Origin: Nitrososphaerota archaeon
GTDB lineage: Archaea > Thermoproteota > Nitrososphaeria > Nitrososphaerales > Nitrosopumilaceae
Direction of reading: 5' to 3'
Length of the DNA stretch: 12,444 bases
NCBI GenBank assembly: GCA_028867395.1
Contig: JAGWGO010000020.1
Coordinates: forward strand, 1-12,444
Shown: piece by piece, positions 1 to 6,842 of the stretch
Layout of the letters: the number at the start of each line of letters is the position of its first letter
Position numbering within the stretch: position 1 is the first letter of the stretch
Position numbers and translations under genes: made by a program
Notes under the pieces: model-generated
Database searches by the model: none
The model's input: the letters and a program-made list of their open reading frames with translations, nothing else
What the model was told of the DNA's origin: nothing

Positions 1-97
1 TTACGTTGTTGATCAAGAGTCCAAAAGACAAAAGTAATGTCAAAGTAAAGGCTGACAAAATAAGATACCTGTTGCCCAAAATTTCCATTCTATTCAT
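1..97 (-). CDS. N-terminus of an exported protein, cut by the left edge
   Basis: An open frame starts at ATG 97-95 and runs without a stop for 32 codons to the window edge. It reads MNRMEILGNRYLILSAFTL and then a run of Thr, Leu, Ser and Phe (TLLLSFGLLI). This is a typical short positively charged start followed by a hydrophobic signal peptide or membrane anchor. A second in-frame ATG lies at 88-86. An AT-rich TATA-like stretch (minus-strand AAATATCA, 123-130) lies about 28 nt upstream, which would fit leaderless transcription. The frame points the same way as the secreted protein at 188-2335, whose stop is 90 nt upstream. The mature protein is outside the window, so no function can be given. 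The frame is short and could be chance, but the signal-like composition argues for a real gene. Confidence 0.5.
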   Translation of the reverse strand, partial: MNRMEILGNRYLILSAFTLTLLLSFGLLINNV

Positions 98-187
98 ATC
101 TTTGATATTAGTTGCATAACATGATATTTGTGTATATGGAGAGATTGTTCTATATCCTCAATCCATGGAAAATTTTTCTGCAACATC

Positions 188-2335
188 CTATCCAACAGCA
201 TACACATCTCCACCAAATATGTTAACATTTTTAGATGTGGATGCTATGACGACATTGTTATAATTATACACGTTGATTGTACCAGATAATGGAAAGTTGT
301 ACCTACCCACATCAAGTAATGCCGTACCTCCTGAGACAGATGCGGTTGAAAGCACGCTTCCAGACGAACTAATTATAGAAACCACATTGGCATTTGAGGG
401 TAAGTTTTTTACCTGAATGTTTTCACCAGTTGCAACATAATAGTCCGTAAATGTGCCATTTAGTAAAGCACCTGAATAAGAAGTCTCAGGTTCAAGATAC
501 GCGTTGAATGGCGAGGGCATCTGCAAGTTTAGTGATGTGCTGTTGTACACCATGTTGCCATCAAGATATACCTTGAGATAGTTGTTGCCATTTGTTATCA
601 TGGTACAATCCCTGGTCAATGGTTGGTTGGCACTGGCATTGACATACAACGGAGTATATTGAGTTCCTTCATTTGTATTCCCTAGCTCAGACGCTATTGC
701 CCAGTATGTTGTAGAATTGCTTGTTATCGAAAAACAGGTTACATAGTTTACGGGACCTGGCTCAAATGTCTGCACATACATACCGTTCTCGTAATACTGA
801 CTTGGATTTGACGGCACTGAAGACACTGGTGTTGTTATTCTAGAGTGGAACAATATAGCAGTAGAGTTTGGTGTCACTGCATAAAATCCTGCATATGCAT
901 CGTTTGCTGGAGCTTGGACACCTACGTGCAGGCCTTGCGTATCTCTGTAAAAGTCATATGGAGCATTCTCACCCTGTGCGCTGCCACCATATTTCCAATA
1001 TTTGGAATTTGTCTGTAGTTGCTGTTGGCTTTCAGTCTCATTATTTAGTGGATCAGATGCAACTAGTCCAGATGTGGTCAGTGTTATAGGTAGTGTCACA
1101 GTGGTAGCAGATGCAACAGTAGATGGTAAGCTTGTTCCTGCAGAATTTATTGCTGAGACTCGATAAGTGTATGTAGTGTTTGGTGAAAGTCCTGTGTCAG
1201 AGTATGTCGTGCTTGTGGAACCTGTATTTTGTACTAGTACAAAATACACCCCACCATTGGTAGAACGTTCAATCTCATATCCCGATATGGCAGCCCCCCC
1301 ATTGTTTGAAGGTGCAGTCCAGCTGAGATTTATCTGAGATGAAGATACTGATGTTGCTGCAAGACCTGTTGGAGAGCCTGGAGCGGTGATAGATGAACCG
1401 CTTACAGAATATACATCTCCACCATATATGCTTGCAGGGTTAGATGCAAGGAGTACATTATTCGAATCATATATGTTGATATTTGCAGATAATGGAAAAT
1501 TATATGGACCAAGATTTAATGAAGCTGTACCAGATGCGACAGGTGAGCTGGCAAGAACATTGCCGATCGAATCCACGACCTCTACTGTTGCAGCGTTTGT
1601 TGGAGCATTTGTGATTTGGATATTTTGAGAAGTTGTTGCGTAATAGTTACTAAATGTTGCATAGTGCATCGAAGTAGATGATGACGTGTCGTCTTGAACA
1701 AAAGTAACAAGCGGTCCAGACATGCCCAGATTCATGGTAGTGCTTGAAAATACCGATTTACCTCCGATGTAGACCTTGAGGAGATTGTTGCCATTTGTTA
1801 TTATGGTACAATCCTGAGTATGAGGAAGAGCACTAGTTCCTGAGATATACAGTGTTGTATACGTCTGACCCGCATTACTTGAATATTCAACCTCCCAATA
1901 GTATCCAGTATCGTCAGCATATGCTTCACACCCTACGTGCGGTATATAGTCAGACCCTTCTACATACAGACCTGGATTAAAAACTCCGTCTGATATGGAA
2001 TTTTGTGGAATGTTTATCGTAACATGATAGAGATGAGCGTTCGCTTGTGGTGGATTCGCATAATAGTTTACCCAGTTTCCGCTTTGTGGAGATTGCACTC
2101 CAATATGAAGTCCTTGTGAATCCTCATAGTAGTTATAGGATGTCGTAGTACCACCAGTCGTCAAGTCGCTAGTATTTCCAGTGGTAAGTGAATCAGAAGC
2201 AAGGAGGCCTGAGCTTGTTTTTGTGATAGAATATGCATATGCATCGACATTATCTGTCGATATGTTAGATATTACGATCAGAGTAATCATCAACATGACA
2301 GTTGAGGAAACTATGCGAGTGTTAGCAAGATTCAT
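188..2335 (-). CDS. Secreted protein: two beta-rich modules flanking a fibronectin type III domain
   Basis: A 715-residue exported protein. Residues 1-33 form a signal peptide (hydrophobic core VMLMITLIVI). Module 1 covers about 41-313, an FN3 domain about 318-412 (PGSPTGLAAT, INLSWTAPSNNGG, SGYEIERS, TYTYRVSAIN), and module 2 about 421-715. Both modules contain GLH(I/V)GVQ, a conserved Cys pair (C136/C176 and C534/C577, probably a disulfide), DCT-I/M-ITNGNN-x-LKVY, and a closing GGDVY. The ITNGNN..LKVY strand resembles concanavalin/LamG-like jelly rolls, so glycan or surface binding is possible, but this is inference. There is no C-terminal membrane span or sorting signal, so it is probably released or held non-covalently on the S-layer. 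The start is supported by GGTG 5 nt upstream (2341-2344) and a TATA box at 2372-2379, making this the one clearly leadered gene here. Module 2 is closest to the paralogue at 3069-4226. Confidence 0.85.
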   Translation of the reverse strand: MNLANTRIVSSTVMLMITLIVISNISTDNVDAYAYSITKTSSGLLASDSLTTGNTSDLTTGGTTTSYNYYEDSQGLHIGVQSPQSGNWVNYYANPPQANAHLYHVTINIPQNSISDGVFNPGLYVEGSDYIPHVGCEAYADDTGYYWEVEYSSNAGQTYTTLYISGTSALPHTQDCTIITNGNNLLKVYIGGKSVFSSTTMNLGMSGPLVTFVQDDTSSSTSMHYATFSNYYATTSQNIQITNAPTNAATVEVVDSIGNVLASSPVASGTASLNLGPYNFPLSANINIYDSNNVLLASNPASIYGGDVYSVSGSSITAPGSPTGLAATSVSSSQINLSWTAPSNNGGAAISGYEIERSTNGGVYFVLVQNTGSTSTTYSDTGLSPNTTYTYRVSAINSAGTSLPSTVASATTVTLPITLTTSGLVASDPLNNETESQQQLQTNSKYWKYGGSAQGENAPYDFYRDTQGLHVGVQAPANDAYAGFYAVTPNSTAILFHSRITTPVSSVPSNPSQYYENGMYVQTFEPGPVNYVTCFSITSNSTTYWAIASELGNTNEGTQYTPLYVNASANQPLTRDCTMITNGNNYLKVYLDGNMVYNSTSLNLQMPSPFNAYLEPETSYSGALLNGTFTDYYVATGENIQVKNLPSNANVVSIISSSGSVLSTASVSGGTALLDVGRYNFPLSGTINVYNYNNVVIASTSKNVNIFGGDVYAVG
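191..1075 (-). repeat. Module copy 2 of the secreted-protein family
   Basis: Residues 421-715 of the 715-residue protein. It is homologous to 1397-2215 (copy 1) and 3108-3992 (copy 3). A 17-nt string encoding the ITNGNN region is identical in all three copies (582-598, 1785-1801, 3511-3527). Copies 2 and 3 are the closest pair; copy 1 has diverged. Confidence 0.75.
1397..2215 (-). repeat. Module copy 1 of the secreted-protein family
   Basis: Residues 41-313 of the 715-residue protein. It shares GLHIGVQ, the Cys pair, DCTIITNGNN, LKVY and IYGGDVYS with the other copies, but lacks the YVQTFEPGP block and has YVEGSDYIP instead. Confidence 0.7.
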
Positions 2336-2371
2336 GAGAACACCTACTCCACCATTGGTTCAAGTTCTTTC

Positions 2372-2379
2372 ATTATAAT
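2372..2379 (-). promoter_or_regulatory. TATA box and ribosome-binding site of the 715-residue secreted protein
   Basis: ATTATAAT lies about 40 nt upstream of ATG 2335. Archaeal initiation about 25 nt downstream would give a leader of roughly 15 nt. That leader would hold GGAGTAGGTG (2341-2350, read on the minus strand), whose GGTG is 5 nt from the ATG and serves as a Shine-Dalgarno element. Confidence 0.5.
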
Positions 2380-2640
2380 TTGGCCCTTCACACAATCTTA
2401 TTCAAAGTGGACTTTTATCTGAATATGCGCATAATGATCTAGAATATACCTATGCATTGCTAATCCTCATGATGATTTCATTTTTTCAAGTTATAATAAG
2501 TTGGAGCAGTTTTCTTGTGTGAAAAAAGTTATTTTATACAATTACAGCGATTCATGGTAATAGACAGTAATCACATATATGGTATTAGCAGTATTTCGAC
2601 ACACAAAAATACAATCAATCTGTAATTTAACGCCATATCT

Positions 2641-2654
2641 TTTTTATAATATAA
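2641..2654 (+). promoter_or_regulatory. TATA box of the winged-helix gene
   Basis: TTTTTATAATATAA is centred about 25 nt upstream of ATG 2672. This is the archaeal TATA-to-start distance, so the mRNA should begin at or next to the ATG (leaderless). It decides the start of the gene. Confidence 0.6.
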
Positions 2655-2671
2655 TTACATATAACACTGAC

Positions 2672-2971
2672 ATGAAATATCGTGATAGAACGGAAATAAC
2701 CAGTTTAATTTTAGAGATAGCAAGTCATGGTGCAACCAAGACAAAGATAATGTATGACGCTTATTTGTCATATACTCAATTGACCGAATATCTCTCATTT
2801 CTGACAGAAAACAAGCTGATAAAGCGTCAGGAAGGAACCGAACTTTACAGGCTTACAGAGAAAGGGCGCAAATTCTACCAGAAATGTAAAGAGATAGACG
2901 AAATGATTGAATCAAAAAATACTCGTGTAGACCCTTTTGATGTAAAAGGATCATCTCGCCGAGATCATTGA
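2672..2971 (+). CDS. Small winged-helix DNA-binding protein, ArnR1-like
   Basis: A 99-residue predicted transcriptional regulator. The sequence fits the single winged-helix family seen widely in Nitrososphaerota and Crenarchaeota (ArnR1-like, HTH_45 type). A first helix is RTEITSLILEIASHG, then ATKTKIMYDAYLSYTQLTEYLSFL contains the recognition helix, and LIKRQEGTELYRLTEKGRKFY gives the wing and the start of the last helix. The family usually consists of this domain alone at about 80-100 residues. An in-frame ATG exists at 2579, but the extra 31 residues are not winged-helix-like, and the TATA box at 2641-2654 sits 25 nt before ATG 2672, so I chose 2672. It is divergent from the 715-residue secreted protein and convergent with its paralogue, so it may regulate them; that is a positional guess. 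Confidence 0.8.
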   Translation: MKYRDRTEITSLILEIASHGATKTKIMYDAYLSYTQLTEYLSFLTENKLIKRQEGTELYRLTEKGRKFYQKCKEIDEMIESKNTRVDPFDVKGSSRRDH

Positions 2972-2983
2972 TATAAGAATGAC

Positions 2984-3019
2984 AATCTGATACCAATTAA
3001 AACTGAGATAAGTCAGATT
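2984..3019 (+). terminator. Possible terminator of the winged-helix gene
   Basis: AATCTGA (2984-2990) and TCAGATT (3013-3019) form a perfect 7-bp stem with a 22-nt loop, followed by TTATTTC. It starts 12 nt past the stop codon. The long loop and modest U tract make it a weaker candidate than the hairpin at 3044-3065. Confidence 0.35.
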
Positions 3020-3043
3020 TTATTTCAAGAAAAATAATAGGAT

Positions 3044-3065
3044 ACACGTAAGTTAGATTACGTGT
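3044..3065. terminator. Hairpin between convergent genes, likely bidirectional terminator
   Basis: ACACGTAA (3044-3051) and TTACGTGT (3058-3065) form a perfect 8-bp stem with a 6-nt loop, GTTAGA. It lies 3 nt past the stop codon of the minus-strand gene at 3069-4226 and between two convergent genes. On the minus strand it is followed by a T-rich stretch (TATTATTTTTC); on the plus strand by GTTTTA. Confidence 0.55.
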
Positions 3066-3068
3066 GTT

Positions 3069-4226
3069 TTACAGTCCGCCTAGTCCAATTCCAGTCCCTA
3101 GTAGGCTTGCAGAGTATTGATTTCCTCCGAATATGTCGACCGTGCTTGACGTAGATGCAAGCTCTACACCACCTGCGCCATACACTTTGATGTATGCTGC
3201 AAGAGGCATGTCAAATTGTCCTACATTGATTGTAGCAGTTCCAGATGAATCTACCGGAGCAGTTGCTACCACCGTACCACTTCCTGACGAATTAGGTACT
3301 ACGATGTCAACATATGAAGCGCCGACTGGATTGTTTGTTACTTTGATGCTTTCATCTGAAGTTGCATAATAGTTCGCATATACACCGTTTAGCAAGGCAC
3401 CGGCATACGAAGTCTGAGGTTCAAGATATGCCTGGAATGGCTCCGACATTTGCAGATTTAGCGAGCTGCTTTCATATACCTTGACGGAGTCAAGGTATAC
3501 TTTGAGATAGTTGTTGCCATTTGTTATTATGGTACAGTCCCTTGTGAGCGGTTGATTCAAACTGGTATCAACCCAGAGTAGCTGTTCGTTGGTTGCCTCG
3601 TTTACATTGCCAGTTACAGATACTACTGCCCATTCAGTACCAAATGATCCTGTAAGTGAGAAGCAAGTCACATAGTTTATCGGACCTGGTTCAAATGTCT
3701 GCACATACAGTCCATTTTCGTAATACTGGTCAGGTATAGAACGAACAGGTGTCGTGATGACAGCATGAAAGACCTTAGCCGTTTCATTTTGAGTAACCGC
3801 GTAAGGTCCAACCCAGCTTCCATCGGTTATTGCTTGCACTCCAATGTGCAATCCTTGCATGTCCTTGAAAAAGTCGTATGGAGCATTCGCTGCTATTGCG
3901 TCCCCTCCATAGGTCCAGTATCCATGATCTGCCATTAGTTGTTGTTGAGTCTCTATCTCATTGTTTAATGGATCAGAGAAGACAAGGCCTGATTTTTCTT
4001 GGTTGATTGAATACAATGTGGGTAATGGGAGTGCCAATGACACAATACCCAGATCTGGGATTGATGGTTGTAATGGAGATGTGTTTGGATCAAGAGGTGG
4101 AAGTAGGCTTGGCAGTATAGGGACAGGACCAGTTTGCACAGCGGCAGCTATTGGATTTACTGCTGATGGCATCAGTAGCAAAGATATCACTGCGACGCTA
4201 CAAAAAACTAGCCTAGTTTTGTTCAT
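3069..4226 (-). CDS. Secreted single-module paralogue of the 715-residue protein
   Basis: A 385-residue exported protein. Residues 1-30 are a signal peptide (VFCSVAVISLLLMPSAV, then AAA). Residues about 33-70 form a Pro/Leu-rich linker (PVPILPSLLPPLDPN). Residues about 79-373 are one copy of the module found twice in the neighbour: SGLVFSDPLNNE, QGLHIGVQ, QYYENGLYVQTFEPGP, C188 and C231 as the conserved Cys pair, DCTIITNGNNYLKVYLD, LNLQM, and closing IFGGNQY. A Gly/Leu-rich tail ends the protein. It lacks the FN3 domain. At DNA level it matches module 2 of the neighbour closely (37 of 40 bases between 3670-3709 and 741-780), so the pair arose by duplication or has undergone conversion. A TATA-like element centred 26 nt upstream supports this start as leaderless. 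Role unknown; a surface-associated, possibly carbohydrate-binding protein is the best guess. Confidence 0.85.
   Translation of the reverse strand: MNKTRLVFCSVAVISLLLMPSAVNPIAAAVQTGPVPILPSLLPPLDPNTSPLQPSIPDLGIVSLALPLPTLYSINQEKSGLVFSDPLNNEIETQQQLMADHGYWTYGGDAIAANAPYDFFKDMQGLHIGVQAITDGSWVGPYAVTQNETAKVFHAVITTPVRSIPDQYYENGLYVQTFEPGPINYVTCFSLTGSFGTEWAVVSVTGNVNEATNEQLLWVDTSLNQPLTRDCTIITNGNNYLKVYLDSVKVYESSSLNLQMSEPFQAYLEPQTSYAGALLNGVYANYYATSDESIKVTNNPVGASYVDIVVPNSSGSGTVVATAPVDSSGTATINVGQFDMPLAAYIKVYGAGGVELASTSSTVDIFGGNQYSASLLGTGIGLGGL
3108..3992 (-). repeat. Module copy 3 of the secreted-protein family
   Basis: Residues 79-373 of the 385-residue protein. It is closest to copy 2 at 191-1075 by shared blocks (DPLNNE, APYDF, YYENG, QTFEPGP, NQPLTRDCT, GALLNG). 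Confidence 0.75.
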
Positions 4227-4248
4227 TGTGTGATTTTGTAGTTTGGTG

Positions 4249-4255
4249 TTTATAT
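4249..4255 (-). promoter_or_regulatory. TATA box of the 385-residue secreted protein
   Basis: ATATAAA on the minus strand is centred about 26 nt upstream of ATG 4226, giving a predicted leaderless mRNA. No Shine-Dalgarno sequence is visible between it and the ATG. Confidence 0.55.
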
Positions 4256-4456
4256 GAGAATGTGTGAAATTCTCCAGTGAATTATTTACTGATTTTATTA
4301 TAGAAGATCAGTGCACCATGGAATAGATAGACATTCATAAAATCATTGGTATCGTATGTTATCATGATAATCCTAAAACTGTAGTTAACAATCTGTAAAA
4401 TATTCTGTGTTTTTTTACAAATAGCTAATAACGTATGAAACGATATTGTTGGTAAA

Positions 4457-5145
4457 ATGCTAAGATCAAGATTTATGTTTGTTTTACTTGTACTTGCAAT
4501 CCTTCCATTGCAATCAATTGCTTTTGGCATACAGGAATCTTCACCAAATCCATCCTCGTTCCTAGTGCAGGAGATTATTCTAGGACTCTTGCTGCACCGA
4601 CCAAGGAAAACAGCACACTTTTAGAGAATGTTGTGCCTGAAGTCAAGAGCAAACTTGCCACTTCCATTTCAGAGCTACTTGGAAGCAAGGTAATTTCTCT
4701 TGAGATTGTATTAAACCCCAGAAATCAAGCACAGTTTGTTAATTGCCTTTATTCTATTAATGATCCTTCCTCTCCAAACTACCATCACTTTCTCAATGAC
4801 ACCACCATTCGTCCCTACCTACCAACATCAGGGCAAAAGATGTCAGTCATCTCATTTTTCACTTCACATGGGTACAAGGTTATCGATACAGCGTCACCAT
4901 TCATACTAAAAGCATCAGCTCCTGTAAACACACATGAGCTAACACTTGGGATCAAACTTAGGATTTACAAGTCACTGATTCATGAAAATAACTATACTGG
5001 GCCAATGGCACAGGAATTAGCCCGTGCCAATAAATTTAGTGGCATATTTTATGCGCCAGACTCTCCACCCACACTGCCATCAAATATTGCCACCATGGTA
5101 AATTCCATACAGGGTCTTGATAATTATACCATCCCATCTCTATAG
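4457..5145 (+). pseudogene. Truncated, frameshifted S53 (sedolisin/kumamolisin) peptidase: signal peptide plus pro-domain only
   Basis: ATG 4457 opens a clear signal peptide (MLRSRFMFVLLVLAILPLQ, then SIAFG), but this frame stops at 4622-4624. The next frame, open from before 4531 to the TAG at 5143-5145, encodes a Pro-kumamolisin activation domain: SLEIVLNPRN, NDPSSPNYHHFLND, a Ser/Val helix ending FFTSHGYKV, and the closing FYAPDSPPTLPSNIATMVN with SIQGLDNY. The two parts join across a frameshift near 4530-4560, around ILVPSAGDYSRTLAAP. In intact enzymes the pro-domain chaperones and blocks a secreted serine-carboxyl (Ser-Glu-Asp) acid protease of about 350 further residues. Here nothing of it follows: the stop comes right at the pro-domain boundary and the opposite-strand gene begins 1 nt later. 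A GTG at 4633 would give a 170-residue product without a signal peptide. A surviving free pro-domain acting as an inhibitor is possible but unlikely given the frameshift. Confidence 0.7.
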
Positions 5146-5146
5146 T

Positions 5147-5455
5147 TTATCCATGTTTTGGGCCAAGCATCTCATCGTTTTTCACATTTTGATCCCATCT
5201 GCCCTGTATTCCTTTGAAAATAACATAGCCCCCGCCTCCAAATAGACCTAGGGCTAGAGCAAGATAAAGAAATGCGTCATGTTCTGCTTGCATACAGCTT
5301 ACTTGGATTGCAGTACCAGAAGAGTAGTCATAACAGTCGTCAAATTGTGTTGCCTGTATTGACATTTGAGAATATTCAGATCCTGCCATACTTGCGACAT
5401 AAAATCCCGCAAAGATAATCATCGAACCTATCATTATTAGCCGTATGTCGCTCAT
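5147..5455 (-). CDS. Small two-span membrane protein, function unknown
   Basis: A 102-residue protein with two predicted membrane helices, about residues 5-24 (LIMIGSMIIFAGFYVASMAG) and 62-81 (FLYLALALGLFGGGGYVIFK). They are joined by an acidic, probably external loop with two cysteines (C41, C54) that could form a disulfide. The tail (GRWDQNVKNDEMLGPKHG) is polar and probably cytoplasmic by the positive residues beside TM2. I do not recognise a family. It is divergent from the coiled-coil gene over one TATA-like element and converges on the S53 remnant with 1 nt between stop codons. ATG 5455 is preferred because the TATA-like centre lies about 25 nt upstream. Confidence 0.7.
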   Translation of the reverse strand: MSDIRLIMIGSMIIFAGFYVASMAGSEYSQMSIQATQFDDCYDYSSGTAIQVSCMQAEHDAFLYLALALGLFGGGGYVIFKGIQGRWDQNVKNDEMLGPKHG

Positions 5456-5473
5456 GAGGGGGCTTTGTCATGC

Positions 5474-5484
5474 ATAATATTTAA
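5474..5484. promoter_or_regulatory. Near-palindromic TATA element shared by divergent genes
   Basis: ATAATATTTAA contains the self-complementary core AATATT. Its centre is about 25 nt from ATG 5455 on the left and 32 nt from ATG 5512 on the right (23 nt from GTG 5503). It is the only good TATA candidate in the 56-nt gap, so both genes may use it. Confidence 0.45.
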
Positions 5485-5511
5485 CGTTGTAAGGTTCTAT
5501 CAGTGATATCA

Positions 5512-6798
5512 ATGGTCTTTGGCTTTGGAAAGAAAAAAACGACAGAAGTGCCACCTGTTCCCACCCAGAAGGAAAGAGAGGTCACATTACAAGAAATACC
5601 CTTGTTAATCAAAGAGTTGGAGATTCCGTCCATCTCTAGAGTGACAAAGGAAGCTAAAAGGCTGAAAAACGAGATAGAGTCAAATCAAAAAAGTATCTAC
5701 AATCTAATCCTTCAATTAGAATCAGACAACCTAAAACTTGATGATGTGGACAAGAATCTAAAAGCGATTGGAAAAAGAGGGAAAGAGGCAGTGGTATCCA
5801 CTATTAAGAAAGAGACTAGAGCCAAATTGACCACCATAGAGAGATACGAAGACGTAGTAGAACTTAACAATGAAGTAAATCAGACACTTAAGAGGATGGG
5901 GGACGTTCTTGGATTGCACACCAGAGTAATGCATGTTTTTGCAAGAAAGTATGCAGACAAGTTAAAAGAAGCGATTTCGGAGCTTGCACAAAATCGAAAT
6001 TCCTTGCAGCATCTAATATCAGAACAAGAAAAATTCAAGTCTGATACCAACGTCATACTTGAGACCATTAAAAAGATCCATGATCTAAAAGACAATAGAA
6101 CGCAAAAATCCCACAGGGTAAATGAGATAATAAATGAAAAAACAGATGCTGCGAAAATTATCTCAAGGCTTGAACAAGAGATATCAGAAATGAGATCCAA
6201 GCCAGAATACAATCAATTTTTAGAAGTAAAAAAGAAGATAGATATGCTTTCTCAAGAAAAATACAAAATTAGAGAAAAGATAAGTTCACAGTTTTCCAAG
6301 ATTTCAAGACCGCTCAACAAGTACAGCTATGTCTCCTCATTTGACAAACCTATGAAAAAACTAATGGAGGAGATGATTGCAGATCCTTACCAGGTATTAT
6401 CAACAGAAAATAAAGGACCAATGATAGAAATCTTACAAGCAGTAACCAAATCAGTGGTGGCAGGAAATGTGTCAGTAAAGGATTCCGACAGGTCTGCCGA
6501 ACTTGTTGAAGAAACAATAGAAAGACTAGACGAGTTTTTAAGTCTCAAGGCAGGTTACGCAAGAAAGGTTTCCGACCTTGAGGCAAAATTGAACATATTT
6601 GATTCGAAGAAGCTAGAAGAAAAAGAAATGGAACTTGAAAAGACAAGACTGAATTTAATAGACCTGGAAGCATCGCGCGAAAAACTGGAAAAAGAGATTA
6701 ATGAAAACCACGCTCATCTTGACTCCTTAAAGCGAGACTTGGAAAAAAGACTTTCCCAACTAAGCAATGAACAGATCGTGACCAAGATTCAAAATTAG
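5512..6798 (+). CDS. Coiled-coil, SMC-like protein of unknown function
   Basis: A 428-residue highly charged soluble protein. Residues 1-10 (MVFGFGKKKT) are a hydrophobic-basic start that could touch membrane, followed by a Pro-rich linker (about 12-18). Long alpha-helical, coiled-coil-prone stretches cover about 45-260, then a likely globular interruption at about 265-345 (RPLNKYSYVSSFDKP, DPYQVLSTENKGPM, SVVAGNVSVKDSD), then a second coiled coil at about 345-415 (KKLEEKEMELEKTRLN). No Walker A or B motif is visible, so this is not an SMC or Rad50 ATPase, although automatic annotation may call it that. The frame can also start at GTG 5503; I prefer ATG 5512 because GTGAT lies 4 nt upstream and no strong element favours the GTG. 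It is the first gene of a plus-strand run with the JAMM protease. An architectural or membrane-scaffold role is possible but unproven. Confidence 0.75.
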   Translation: MVFGFGKKKTTEVPPVPTQKEREVTLQEIPLLIKELEIPSISRVTKEAKRLKNEIESNQKSIYNLILQLESDNLKLDDVDKNLKAIGKRGKEAVVSTIKKETRAKLTTIERYEDVVELNNEVNQTLKRMGDVLGLHTRVMHVFARKYADKLKEAISELAQNRNSLQHLISEQEKFKSDTNVILETIKKIHDLKDNRTQKSHRVNEIINEKTDAAKIISRLEQEISEMRSKPEYNQFLEVKKKIDMLSQEKYKIREKISSQFSKISRPLNKYSYVSSFDKPMKKLMEEMIADPYQVLSTENKGPMIEILQAVTKSVVAGNVSVKDSDRSAELVEETIERLDEFLSLKAGYARKVSDLEAKLNIFDSKKLEEKEMELEKTRLNLIDLEASREKLEKEINENHAHLDSLKRDLEKRLSQLSNEQIVTKIQN

Positions 6799-6842
6799 AA
6801 ACTTGTTCTAAGGTTAATTAGTTTCCATGCCAAACCAATTCT

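Larger units (their letters stand above)
2336..2671. other. Divergent intergenic region
   Basis: 336 nt between the secreted-protein gene (minus) and the winged-helix gene (plus). It holds the TATA/RBS of the former and the TATA box of the latter. A perfect 10-bp palindrome TATGCGCATA is at 2424-2433, and further AT-rich TATA-like strings occur near 2490-2500 and 2528-2540. I see no convincing gene or structured RNA. The palindrome could be an operator, possibly for the neighbouring regulator, but nothing here demonstrates it. Confidence 0.5.

Noticed and set aside
1386..1628. Plus-strand frame inside the 715-residue protein gene
   Set aside because: It is a shadow of a low-complexity beta-rich coding region. 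The minus-strand reading has a signal peptide and an FN3 domain.
2579..2671. Upstream 31-codon extension of the winged-helix gene
   Set aside because: It lies upstream of and across the strong TATA box at 2641-2654, and the extra residues do not resemble the family.
4394..4419. TGTAAAA / TTTTACA inverted repeat as a terminator
   Set aside because: It lies in a gap between divergent genes, where no transcript should end. It is probably chance in AT-rich sequence.
4282..4530. Minus-strand frame of 82 codons
   Set aside because: It runs antisense to the S53 signal peptide and through the AT-rich promoter gap. It has no recognisable fold, signal or start element.
4225..5150. Insertion sequence or integration event as cause of the S53 truncation
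   Set aside because: I find no terminal inverted repeats, target duplication or transposase remnant around the truncated gene.
5503..5511. GTG start adding three residues to the coiled-coil protein
   Set aside because: It lies at 23 nt from the TATA-like centre, so the transcript may begin at or after it. ATG 5512 with GTGAT before it is the simpler choice, though not certain.
5880..6212. Minus-strand frame of 110 codons inside the coiled-coil gene
   Set aside because: It is antisense to charged helical coding sequence, giving Ser/Phe/Leu-rich nonsense with no family resemblance.
5512..6798. SMC or Rad50/SbcC ATPase
   Set aside because: Only the coiled-coil composition matches. No P-loop, signature or Walker B motif is visible.
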